Positions 35,142-45,170 of a stretch of 64,000 bases of DNA are shown piece after piece. The stretch lies in NCBI GenBank assembly GCA_023974075.1, contig CM043800.1, positions 22,634,218 through 22,698,217 of the forward strand, in the 5' to 3' direction. How positions within the stretch are numbered: the first letter of the stretch is position 1; every line of letters starts with the position of its first letter. The stretch is from Chaenocephalus aceratus. Taxonomy: Eukaryota > Chordata > Actinopteri > Perciformes > Channichthyidae. Position numbers and translations under genes: made by a program. Below the pieces are notes generated by a model. That model worked only from the letters and a program-made list of their open reading frames with translations, made no database searches and was not told the DNA's origin.

Positions 35142-36813
35142 GAGAGAGCTGTAACAGAGATCTCCATCCCCTTCACTGGGCTGCAGCCGGCTGCCAAGCC
35201 GCAGGGAGAGCCTGCCATTGATTTTCATCGCCTCTTAACAGAGATGAAAGACAATACAAAACAATAACAGTGATGATCACAACACTGCTGGCCATGTATG
35301 CATATAATGATTATCCATATCGTAATTAGTATTCTTTCCTTTGTTGTAATTATTTTTTATTTGGCGCAAGCCTTATCATTGTTATGAATTCTGTAATGAA
35401 AATAATTATGTGAAGTGTGTCTGTGCTAATACAATACTGGTGAATGTGGGTCTCCTCCTCACATTGTTCCTCCTACTCTCATTTCTCATTTTGGATCAGT
35501 CTAATGGAGATCTCTAACACAAAGAGGATTCTCCCCGCCTATCGCTTTTTATTTAGAAAGTTGAGTGTAAGTGGGCAGTATTTTCTGTTGTGTACGGCGT
35601 ACCAGATTCATGGTGCGGAGTTTGTTTCCAAAACCATTGGCATCACAGTGAGACTGGCTTGCAGAAGTGGAAGGATTGGTCCTGGGGTGCCAAATATGCT
35701 TTGGCATGTGAGATGGAGGGTTGGGTAGTGCGAAGTGGGGGGGTGCCATGAAGGTACAGCATGGGGGGAGGGGGGGGGGGGTAGTGAGCACGGCAGGACA
35801 GGGCAGGAAAAGAGGCGGAGTGGAGTCTCAAGCGTGCAAAGTCGCTGCCAAGCCGACTGTCATGTTAGCCACTGGGATTGGCTGCTGTGGGCCTCGGGTT
35901 GTTTTGGTGTGTACATCAAAAGGACAGGCTGTGAACATGAAAACACAACTCATTTTTACCCCATCTATCCCATCTTTCGCCCTAGCCATCTCCTGCACTA
36001 CTTTTTTCTCTTGCTCTTAGGCTCTCTTTTCGTCTTCTTTCCCGCGAGATGCACATCTAAGGTGATGCAGAATATTTGAGCTCTGGAGGAGAGACAGCCT
36101 GCCTGCAGGGATGCCACGACAAAGAGCAGGAAAGACCCGCGAGAGGAGAGGAAAGGATAGACTTTGGGAAAAGAGGTGGCCAGCAGTCTGCAAGACGCAA
36201 CTATTACTATTGAGTTATCAGACATGACAGAGGAAATGTGTCCACCATATTTTCAACTCAACAGATGACCCAAGAAAACTAAACACAAGCTTCTCAAAAA
36301 CCACAAGAAATGTACCATCTGCTGATTTTCACCATCCCTAAAATCTCTCTGTTCCGTCTTTTGCACTGCTGTCAGCACTGTTTCAATAACATCCTGCAGC
36401 TTATGTCTATAGACGATTATACACCAGCTTGGTGTTCATGTGCAAGGCTGCAGGTTGACTTGTTTGTAGGCTATGCGGGGCTTTCTTCTTTTATTGTCTC
36501 GTCCAAAGACAAAGCCGTTTTTGGCCTGCGAGCAGTTTCCACCCCTTTGCGCCGCAGTGCAAGAATACGTTGTGAACAATCCAAATTCAGAACAAAGAGA
36601 TCCCATTCTGATCCCGTAATGTTGTTGTTTATGTTTTTCTTCCCTTTTTTTACCACACTTTTTATTTTTAGTTGGTGCCTTTTTCTTCTCCTAGATTGGC
36701 TCTGCTTAGTTGTGACCTAGTTTACTAAAAGGGGGGAGTTTGGCCGAGCCATGGGAATCAGGGGCAGATTAACTTTCTGTTAGTTCTCCCTAGCACAGCT
36801 CCATATGTCAAAG
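35142..36813. other. Non-coding stretch
   Basis: No supported gene. It contains a G-rich tract at about 35,737-35,783 with runs of 6 to 12 G. A 136-codon frame at 36,310-36,720 has no recognisable domain. Confidence 0.45.
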
Positions 36814-36909
36814 CAACACACTCTCACTCCATAATCGTCCAGGAGCGACGTTTGGTCAGTGTCCGTGGCGTGCAGTTGTGAAGCTCCTAGGCTCCTTCAG
36901 CTTCATAAA
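36814..36909 (-). repeat. Inverted copy of the 96-bp segment at 40,539-40,634
   Basis: The reverse complement of this stretch matches 40,539-40,634 and the same segment in the second tandem unit with about two substitutions in 96 bp. It contains GGAGCGACGTTTGGTCAGTG. A short inverted pair inside (AGGAGCG / CGCTCCT) could fold as a hairpin. It marks the left edge of the repeat island. Confidence 0.9.
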
Positions 36910-38230
36910 GGGACGCAAATAGCTTTCAACTGATTGCAATGTATTCCCATCTGCGGCGGATTTGACGCTCATGGAAGCACGGCATTCGTTTGTGTCGGCT
37001 GCCCTTAAAGGCAATGTGAGCGTCCATTCTCATTGGATAACGGAGAATTGTACACCCGGAAGTAAGTATTCCCCTTACTGTCGATTGATTTTACAGTGAT
37101 ATCTGCACTACTCATCGACTAAAAAACACCAGATTATCCTTGTTAATTACACAACATTGATTGGTTTAAATTGTGTGCAATGCTTTTGGATTTTTCCCCT
37201 TCGATTCGGAGAAACAAATATTTTTTCGGAGTAAAGGATGGCAGAAGACACTACACTACCCAGAATCCCCAGCTATCGTTTGGACTACACCATGTGCTCT
37301 GTTTGACAAAACCCCGTTTTTTTTTCACCATTCATTCCAATGGCTGGCGTCTATGTCACATGATCTTCACATTTCTCCATGCAGAAAAAAAAAAACATGG
37401 CCGAACTTCGTTTTATTCTAGGTGGAAAATGCCTATTTTAAAGTTAGTTTGGCCATTAAAATGCGTTTTGATGTCATTTGATGCGAGAAATATGAGTTGT
37501 TATTTCAGATTATGTGTGCAGTGGATGTACATGATCTTTAGTTTGCTAGTTATTACGAAGATTACTTCAGGAAATTGCGTCCATAGAACGTGTTAATTGT
37601 TACCAAGGTGGTTGCTAGGGACGCTGCTATATATTATTTCTGTTATGTTGTGTAACTGTTTAATGGTTTTATCTTTATTGCTATTGCTTTATTGCTTCCC
37701 CGTCAATGTATAGTGTTGGTCCACAGGGCAAACATATTAGTTTAACAAAATCCGCATCTAAAGATACGTTATTTCCCCCTGTGCAATTCCAGTCTCACAT
37801 CTCACAGCACATCGTCATTAACAAATACCGGAAACAGACCGAAAACATTTAAAAAAAATAAAATAATACTTTATTCCGAGTGTGCTTGCCTTTCTCTTTG
37901 AAAGTCATCACATAACGGCATTGTAATACACGGTTCGGCTGCATTAAATATTACATATCTGCCGTAATTCTGTATTTATAGAGCCCTAATGAGAAGACTT
38001 CTAGACAAACGTGAGGAACTGAAAACGTGACGTGGATCATACATATATCAGCCATTAAACAACATCTTACATTTCTTTTCACACAATACGTCTCCTTGCA
38101 GTATCAACACTAATTCTGCTGACTTTTATATTTGATCCAATTGGTAGATAGGCTGTATTAACACCATAAAGGTGCACAGCTGATATAAAGGGACACCTAG
38201 TGGTTAAAGCATGTTATTGAATTTCATTAT
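36910..38230. repeat. Probable old interspersed element (unclassified)
   Basis: The sequence joined to the 96-bp repeat includes ACTACACTACCCAGAATCCC, AACGGAGAATTGTACACCCG and GGGACACCTAGTGG, which resemble ends of fish repeats I have seen. I find no terminal repeat pair and no intact coding frame; short frames near 37,170-37,600 are not credible. This may be two abutting elements. Confidence 0.3.
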
Positions 38231-38276
38231 TTTTATTATTAGATATTAATAGGATCCCTATAAAGTATATTCATTA

Positions 38277-38935
38277 TCAATCAATCAATCAATGTTTATT
38301 TATATAGCCCAATATCACAAATGTTACATTTGTCTCAGTGGTCTTCACAGTGTGTACAGAATATCAGTATGACAATACGACACCCTCTGTCCTTAGACCC
38401 TCACATCGTACAAGGAAAAACTTCCGAAGAACACCCAGTTTAAAGGGAAAAAATGGGAGAAACCTCAGGGAGAGCAACAGAGGAGGGATCCCTCTCCCAG
38501 GACGGACAGACGTGCAATAGATGCCGTGTGTAAATTGAAAGATAATACATTTGCAACATAGGTAGTCCAAATATTTGGAAATTTATGTGTGTATAATAGG
38601 AAGATGAATCCACGAGGATATCCATCCAGGACCGATGATCCAGGACCACAGCCACGACTCAAGATCCAGCGCTCGCGATCCAGGACACAGGACCGCAGGA
38701 TCATCCATGACTCCGGATCCCAGCGTATATATAGACACCAAAAAGAAAGAAATGTGGGGAAGCTGGGTTAATCGGAACATGAGAGTACACAGGTATAGAC
38801 AGAGAGAAGGAAGAAGTAAGATGTCCCCCGACAAACTAAGCCTATATCAGCAAAACTAGGGGCTGAATCTAATCAGCCCTAACTATAAGCTTTATCAAAA
38901 AGGAAGGTCTTAAGCGCATTACTCGTTATTCTCTA
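38277..38935 (+). repeat. Interspersed teleost-type repeat, copy 1
   Basis: It starts at ATCAATCAATCAATGTTTAT and runs through GGGAGAAACCTCAGGGAGAG and AGGAGGGATCCCTCTCCCAG. Its core 38,357-38,619 is matched in direct orientation by 44,726-44,990, which proves it is dispersed. It resembles a repeat common in percomorph fishes. It is non-coding; the copy ends near TATCAAAAAGGAAGGTCTTA. Confidence 0.8.
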
Positions 38936-39339
38936 CTAATAGTTGATTAAAGACTGTATATGACTATTTTGCACATCCTTTTCAAGGTTTATTGACATAT
39001 CATATAGGCCTACACAACTATGGTGTTGTTCTGCATTGAATGAAAAACTTGGGTCGCAGGTTCCTCAATAGTGCATTACAAGACATCTATCAATATTTGT
39101 GCATACCTCCAGCAATGTTAACTATGTTGAAGCACTTATTTTAACTGATATTATACATAATGTATTATACTCTTATAAGATGTATGTAGATATTTCATCT
39201 CCGGCCTTGTCAGGTATTGAACAATCAATAAAAAAAGAACACAGAATTGTTAAATATAAAACACAGAATTTGTGTAATTATACTAAATGATTTACAATAA
39301 ACACCACTGCATATTTACAACTGTTACACATGCTGATGT

Positions 39340-39390
39340 AATGCAAATGTTTCCAACTTGGGATCAATAAAGTATATCTTATCTTTAGCT
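39340..39390 (+). repeat. LINE-like 3' tail motif
   Basis: The phrase CTTGGGATCAATAAAGTATA followed by TCTTATCTTT resembles the 3' end of 5'-truncated fish LINE copies, which typically end in AATAAAGT plus TATC repeats. Only the tail is recognisable. Confidence 0.4.
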
Positions 39391-39654
39391 GATCGATGGC
39401 TACTGCCATATTTGCAAAATTTGCCTCTGAACCTCAACAAGTGCATGTTTCAGGCTTATCAAGTAATGTAATGTTATCAATTAACAACAGGGGTCACAAA
39501 CATAAGACCAGCTGTTAAATAAAGCTCTTTTGACCTTAGCTGGCATGTGTGTATATTAATGCTGCCCATTATGGGCACAAGCAATTTTCACTCATTTATT
39601 AATTATATGTTTTAATTTGAGTGTTTCCTATCCCCTAAACCTCCAGGGATGTAA

Positions 39655-39923
39655 GGCAAGGCAAGTTTATTTATATAGCACTTTTTCAACGCAAGGCAAT
39701 TCAAAGTGCTTTTACAAAAATGAAAGACATTGAGCATTAAAAAAGAAAAACTAATAAATACATGGATAAAAGTTACAGTGCAGTCTAAAATATGAATAGT
39801 TCAATTAAACATTACAAGAAAAAGTGCATGGATAAAAGTTACAGTGCAGTTTAAAATATGAATAGTTCAATTAAAAGCAGCGACAAAAAGAAAAGTCTTC
39901 AGCCTGGATTTAAAAGTAGTAAT
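39655..39923 (+). repeat. Interspersed teleost-type repeat fragment with internal 66-bp tandem pair (unit A)
   Basis: Begins GGCAAGGCAAGTTTATTTAT, then ATTCAAAGTGCTTTTACAAA, a phrase common in fish repeats. A 66-bp period (39,761 and 39,827 both start CATGGATAAAAGTTACAGTG) is present inside. The fragment is interrupted by the TIR element at 39,924. Confidence 0.7.
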
Positions 39924-40531
39924 GGCCCGTCTACACTACAGGCATCAAAAATCTTGAAGCTGGGCGTGTCTGAGGCTTGGCGATTTCTCGCGCCCAAGGC
40001 GACCAACAACCAATCAGGAATCTCCCGCCCGCCTCCGGCATACAAAGCAATAGCAATGTTAAAACGAAGTAAACTGGATATAAAATCCCAAACAGTCGAA
40101 AACCTACCAGTTTCATCCACTGTCTCTGCCACCTCCCTCCATGCCTGGCTCCTCCGGTTTGTATCCCGGTAGATGAACACAACAGAGACTGATCATACAG
40201 CCACCGGGTGATTCACTACCGCTCCATTTTTTTGAATATGAGGAAATGACCTGCGTACTCTCTCCCAGCATACACGCGGTTTTGATTGGCTAGCGCTTGT
40301 ACTGTCAGATTTGCATACGCGGGATTTGATTGGCTGATGCCAAGCATCGAGCCTCAAAAGTTGAACATTGTTCAACTTTTGATGCCGATAGATGCTCGTG
40401 ATGCTTGCAAAGCCATGCCATGCTCCCCACAATGCAGTTCGGCGAAGTTTAAAAATCTTCTACGTCACCCCATTCAAATGAATGGGCGAAGCGTTGAAAG
40501 CATTTTTCGATGCCTGTAGTGTAGACGGGCC
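39924..40531. mobile_element. 608-bp non-autonomous DNA transposon with long TIRs (unit A copy)
   Basis: Left end GGCCCGTCTACACTACA and right end TGTAGTGTAGACGGGCC are exact inverted repeats, extending at least 23 bp and near-perfect to about 29 bp. Flanks are GTAAT (left) and GTAAG (right), suggesting a short GTAA or TAA target duplication; PIF/Harbinger-like would fit TAA but is unproven. No transposase frame is present. Inside is a perfect 13-bp-arm palindrome at 40,354-40,382 (arm TCAAAAGTTGAAC, 3-bp loop), an octamer ATTTGCAT at 40,309-40,316, and several CCAAT motifs on both strands. Confidence 0.88.
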
Positions 40532-41081
40532 GTAAGAGTTTATGAAGCTGAAGGAGCCTAGGAGCGTCACAACTGCACGCCATGGACACTGACCAAACGT
40601 CGCTCCTGGACGATTATGGAGTGAGAGTGTGTTGGTCAAAGCTGCTGCTGTAAGAAAATAAAACAATAAATACAAAATAAAAACGGAAGTCACTTTAAGA
40701 GTCAAATAATTGTAGGCGTGAGATGTCCACTGCTTACTGAGCAGAACAAACTAAAAGCAGAATGATGTGTCTACTGAGTGAGCAGTCTCTCACTCGCATA
40801 TCGATGTGAACGATGAATGCAGCAAGGAGAATGTTTGAGCTTGAAATGGATTTGCGAGACAAAATAGTGATTTATCTAGAATAACTGCAATCGAGAAAAT
40901 TACTAAGCCTTTCTTCAACCTGCTGCATTTTGTCTTCAGTGTCAACTAACACTACTACTGAAAACATGTCAGGATAAAAACAAAATCAGTTCAAGAGAAA
41001 GTCAATCAAAATTATTTTGGTCTCCACAAACCCCTATAGCCCTGATGTGTACTGCAATTACATTTCTGAGGAGGTGCACAC

Positions 41082-41551
41082 TAGGGCTGAACGATTAATC
41101 GATTTTAAATCGAAATCGCGATTTTAAATGATTATCAAATCGCAAAGCCTGCGATTTTTTTCTTCTTGTGTGTCAGTCATCCACACCAATCAGAAGTGCT
41201 GTGCTCCACATGCACCAGCCATTGTTAATCAATCAGAATTGGCCCATGATAGAAGGTGATAGACAGATTGATCCAATCACCTGCCAAGTGTTTTTGAAAG
41301 TGCCTGCCCTTTCCAAATGGCTTCCATGGAGCTTTCCTAGATGGTTTGGTGAAACAAACCATCTGAGTCAGGTTAGTGATGCTCCATCACATGTTTTACA
41401 TTTATTACAGGGTGAATCTTGGGCTCCGGGGGTGCTAGAGACGGGAGAACGTTGATACGACCTTCCTAGCCGGAGTTATGGCCGCATTTTACAATAAACT
41501 TCCCTTGGGTCGCTTAAAAACAAATATCGCAATTCGAATCGCAATCGCAAT
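41082..41551. mobile_element. Right-truncated hAT-type non-autonomous element (unit A)
   Basis: Starts TAGGGCTGAACGATT right after the 8-bp target copy GTGCACAC (41,074-41,081). It lacks the last 51 bp and the right TIR because the tandem-duplication junction cuts it at 41,551. Subterminal ATCG-rich repeats (ATTAATCGATTTTAAATCG; AATCGCAATCGCAA) are present. Confidence 0.9.
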
Positions 41552-41622
41552 TTTCACTCATTTATTAATTATATGTTTTAAATTTGAGTGTTTTCCTATC
41601 CCCTAAACCTCCAGGGATGTAA

Positions 41623-41892
41623 GGCAAGGCAAGTTTATTTATATAGCACTTTTCAAACGCAAGGCAATTCAAAGTGCTTTACAAAAAATGAAAGACATTG
41701 AGCATTAAAAAAGAAAAACTAATAAAATACATGGATAAAAGTTACAGTGCAGTCTAAAATATGAATAGTTCAATTAAACATTACAAGAAAAAGTGCATGG
41801 ATAAAAGTTACAGTGCAGTTTAAAATATGAATAGTTCAATTAAAAGCAGCGACAAAAAGAAAAGTCTTCAGCCTGGATTTAAAAGTAGTAAT
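41623..41892 (+). repeat. Interspersed teleost-type repeat fragment (unit B copy)
   Basis: Duplicate of the fragment in unit A, with the same 66-bp internal tandem pair and the same interruption by the TIR element. Confidence 0.7.
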
Positions 41893-42499
41893 GGCCCGTC
41901 TACACTACAAGCATCAAAAAATCTTGAAGCTGGGCGTGTCTGAGGCTTGGCGATTTCTCGCGCCCAAGGCGACCAACAACCAATCAGGAATCTCCCGCCC
42001 GCCTCCGGCATACAAAGCAATAGCAATGTTAAAACGAAGTAAACTGGATATAAAATCCCCAAACAGTCGAAAACCTACCAGTTTCATCCACTGTCTCTGC
42101 CACCTCCCTCCATGCCTGGCTCCTCCGGTTTGTATCCCGGTAGATGAACACAACAGAGACTGATCATACAGCACCGGGTGATTCACTACCGCTCCATTTT
42201 TTTGAATATGAGGAAATGACCTGCGTACTCTCTCCCAGCATACACGCGGTTTGATTGGCTAGCGCTTGTACTGTCAGATTTGCATACGCGGGATTTGATT
42301 GGCTGATGCCAAGCATCGAGCCTCAAAAGTTGAACATTGTTCAACTTTTGATGCCGATAGATGCTCGTGATGCTTGCAAAGCCATGCCATGCTCCCCACA
42401 ATGCAGTTCGGCGAATTTAAAAATCTTCTACGTCACCCCATTCAAATGAATGGGCGAAGCGTTGAAAGCATTTTTCGATGCCTGTAGTGTAGACGGGCC
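41893..42499. mobile_element. 607-bp TIR element (unit B copy)
   Basis: The same element carried by the tandem duplication. The left TIR has one substitution (ACAAGCATC for ACAGGCATC). It is not an independent insertion because its flanks are also duplicated. Confidence 0.88.
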
Positions 42500-43049
42500 G
42501 TAAGAGTTTATGAAGCTGAAGGAGCCTAGGAGCGTCACAACTGCACGCCATGGACACTGACCAAACGTCGCTCCTGGACGATTATGGAGTGAGAGTGTGT
42601 TGGTCAAAGCTGCTGCTGTAAGAAAATAAAACAATAAATACAAAATAAAAACGGAAGTCACTTTAAGAGTCAAATAATTGTAGGCGTGAGATGTCCACTG
42701 CTTACTGAGCAGAACAAACTAAAAGCAGAATGATGTGTCTACTGAGTGAGCAGTCTCTCACTCGCATATCGATGTGAACGATGAATGCAGCAAGGAGAAT
42801 GTTTGAGCTTGAAATGGATTTGCGAGACAAAATAGTGATTTATCTAGAATAACTGCAATCGAGAAAATTACTAAGCCTTTCTTCAACCTGCTGCATTTTG
42901 TCTTCAGTGTCAACTAACACTACTACTGAAAACATGTCAGGATAAAAACAAAATCAGTTCAAGAGAAAGTCAATCAAAATTATTTTGGTCTCCACAAACC
43001 CCTATAGCCCTGATGTGTACTGCAATTACATTTCTGAGGAGGTGCACAC

Positions 43050-43571
43050 TAGGGCTGAACGATTAATCGATTTTAAATCGAAATCGCGATTTTAAATGAT
43101 TATCAAATCGCAAAGCCTGCGATTTTTTTCTTCTTGTGTGTCAGTCATCCACACCAATCAGAAGTGCTGTGCTCCACATACACCAGCCATTGTTAATCAA
43201 TCAGAATTGGCCCATGATAGAAGGTGATAGACAGATTGATCCAATCACCTGCCAAGTGTTTTTGAAAGTGCCTGCCCTTTCCAAATGGCTTCCAATGGAG
43301 CTTTCCTAGATGGTTTGGTGAAACAAACCATCTGAGTCAGGTTAGTGATGCTCCATCACATGTTTTACATTTATTACAGGGTGAATCTTGGGCTCCGGGG
43401 GTGCTAGAGACGGGAGAACGTTGATACGACCTTCCTAGCCGGAGTTATGGCCGCATTTTACAATAAACTTCCCTTGGGTCGCTTAAAAACAAATATCGCA
43501 ATTCGAATCGCAATCGCAATATTTGTCAGAAAAATCGCAATTAGATTTTTTCCCAAAATCGTGCAGCCCTA
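43050..43571. mobile_element. Complete 522-bp hAT-type non-autonomous element
   Basis: Left TIR TAGGGCTGAACGATT, right end AATCGTGCAGCCCTA (inverted TAGGGCTGCACGATT, one mismatch). A perfect 8-bp target duplication GTGCACAC flanks it at 43,042-43,049 and 43,572-43,579. The 8-bp duplication and TIR form identify the hAT superfamily. No transposase frame, so it depended on an autonomous partner. The TAGGGCTGCACGAT end is familiar from many fish genomes. Confidence 0.93.
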
Positions 43572-44590
43572 GTGCACACCAAATCACGTACAGTATGTAC
43601 CCTCAACATTTCGATGCAGAGACATCCTTCAGCCTTGAGAGTTTGTGTTTGCATTGCATGTGAACCGCCAACAAACACACACATAACAAGTGAGAGTGAT
43701 GGTGACGGTTGGTTACTTACAATTATTGGGTAGAAAAGCATGTTTTAGTGCTTTGTGCCTCATCATTGTTTTTGAGTGATGGGCTGAAAACATCTTAAGA
43801 ACATCTTGAGTCATCTGTCTTTGCCTTATATCTTCATTGTGTATCTGTTTTTGTCCCTTCTGGTGTAAACACATTGTAATTAAGCAGATTCAGGAGTGAT
43901 AACCTCATTGAATCTTAAAGCATTTATGGGGTTATCCAGCCGAAGTCAGATTACAAAAGAAATCAGGGATCAGGAGTAAATGACAAGAGGATAAAGAGAT
44001 AGGAGATAGGAGAGTACTGGGGAAGGGCGTTCTGCTACTTGTCTTACTTTGCTGCAGTAAGAGGCCGAGGCTTGTGATTATTTAGATGGAAAAGAGCTAG
44101 AAAATACTTGAGGGTGTTCTTTTGAATCCTTTCTTTTTATGACCGCTGTGTGGTTTCTGTACTGCACGTCACTAAATGCTACCTCTATCACATGCTCACA
44201 CTCATGACTCAGTAACAATGTAGCATCTTAATTTGGGGCCCCATCCCAAATACTAGGCGAATCCTTGGAAACCTCAGGCATACACAGCCAGGGGCCGACC
44301 AAAAACAGTTTAGGAGCTGGGAAATACACCAGATATATTACAGCAAGTTCCAGGAGCAGTTGTGGCGACCAACAATTAGTATTTAAAATGCAATGAGAGT
44401 TATTTTGTTTCATGTTAGATGTGTTAGTTAGACGATCGTCACATGGATGGCAATTGATCTGTTTTCTTTAATCAGCAACTCACCTTTGCAGATTAGGTTA
44501 CTAACACTACATTTGGTTGGACAAAACAAGGTCTGTTTTGACAGCTTGTATATTTGCATTTAAGTAGGGGATAATGTGCAGCGAGGGTTA
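43572..44590. other. Non-coding stretch between repeats
   Basis: No gene seen. Unique-looking sequence that begins with the right target copy of the hAT element. Confidence 0.5.
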
Positions 44591-44594
44591 TTAT

Positions 44595-45170
44595 TCAAAT
44601 CAAATCAAGTTTTATTTATATAGCACATTTATAAACGATTTTTGGTCGAGCCAAAGTGCTGTACATATAATAAAAATAGCCTACAGTAGAGACACTTTAC
44701 AGCAAATACAACAGCACAGATTGTTCAGAATATCAGTATGAGAAAAACGACACCCTCTGTCCTTAGACCCTCACATCGTACAAGGAAAAACTTCCAGAGA
44801 AAACTCACAGTTTAAAGGGGGACATGGGAGAAACCTCAGGGAGAGCAACAGAGGAGGGATCCCTCTCCCAGGACGGACAGACGTGCAATAGATGCCGTGT
44901 GTAAATCGAAGAGATAATACATTTTACAGCATATAGACCGAATGTTAGGAAATGCATGTGTCTGTAATAAGAAGATGAATCCACGAGGATGTCAGCTACA
45001 ATCCTGTGGAAGCCATCAGGGAAGCAGCATGACGAGACCCAGGCAGGACCGCAGAGACAGGTTCAGCCACGACCCGAAGTCCACGACTTAATCCAGAACT
45101 CAGGATAGAGGATCCAATATATAATATATTGAAAAGACCCAAGAGGCTGATCATGGAGCCCGATGCTTAT
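44595..45170 (+). repeat. Interspersed teleost-type repeat, copy 2 (mosaic)
   Basis: Its head, AATCAAGTTTTATTTATATA then GAGCCAAAGTGCTGTACAT, resembles a different family from copy 1. From 44,726 to 44,990 it matches copy 1 (38,357-38,619) closely in direct orientation. The right part diverges. It is therefore a mosaic or a related subfamily. Confidence 0.75.

Larger units (their letters stand above)
39586..41551 (+). repeat. Tandem duplication, unit A (1,966 bp)
   Basis: Unit A is repeated directly as unit B (41,552-43,520) with at least 99% identity. Contents in order: short unique sequence, an interspersed-repeat fragment (39,655-39,923), a 608-bp TIR element (39,924-40,531), a spacer with the 96-bp dispersed segment, and a hAT element cut short at the junction. 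Both duplication ends carry GCAAT (39,581-39,585 and 43,516-43,520); one copy is kept at the junction (41,547-41,551). This is the signature of a microhomology-mediated tandem duplication. Confidence 0.95.
41552..43520 (+). repeat. Tandem duplication, unit B (1,969 bp)
   Basis: Second direct copy. Compared with unit A I count about 13 single-base indels, nearly all in short homopolymers, and only two substitutions (41,911 region G to A; 43,180 region G to A). Indels sum to +3, which agrees with the length difference. Unit B continues into the intact right end of the hAT element, so its right boundary is inside that element. Confidence 0.95.

Noticed and set aside
38338..38859. Several overlapping frames on both strands around 38.3-38.9 kb
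   Set aside because: They are inside an interspersed repeat whose second copy does not preserve the frames.
39858..40705. Frames duplicated in both tandem units (for example at 39,858-40,172 and 41,891-42,163)
   Set aside because: They lie within the TIR element and spacer, change frame between the copies through one-base indels, and show no transposase motifs.
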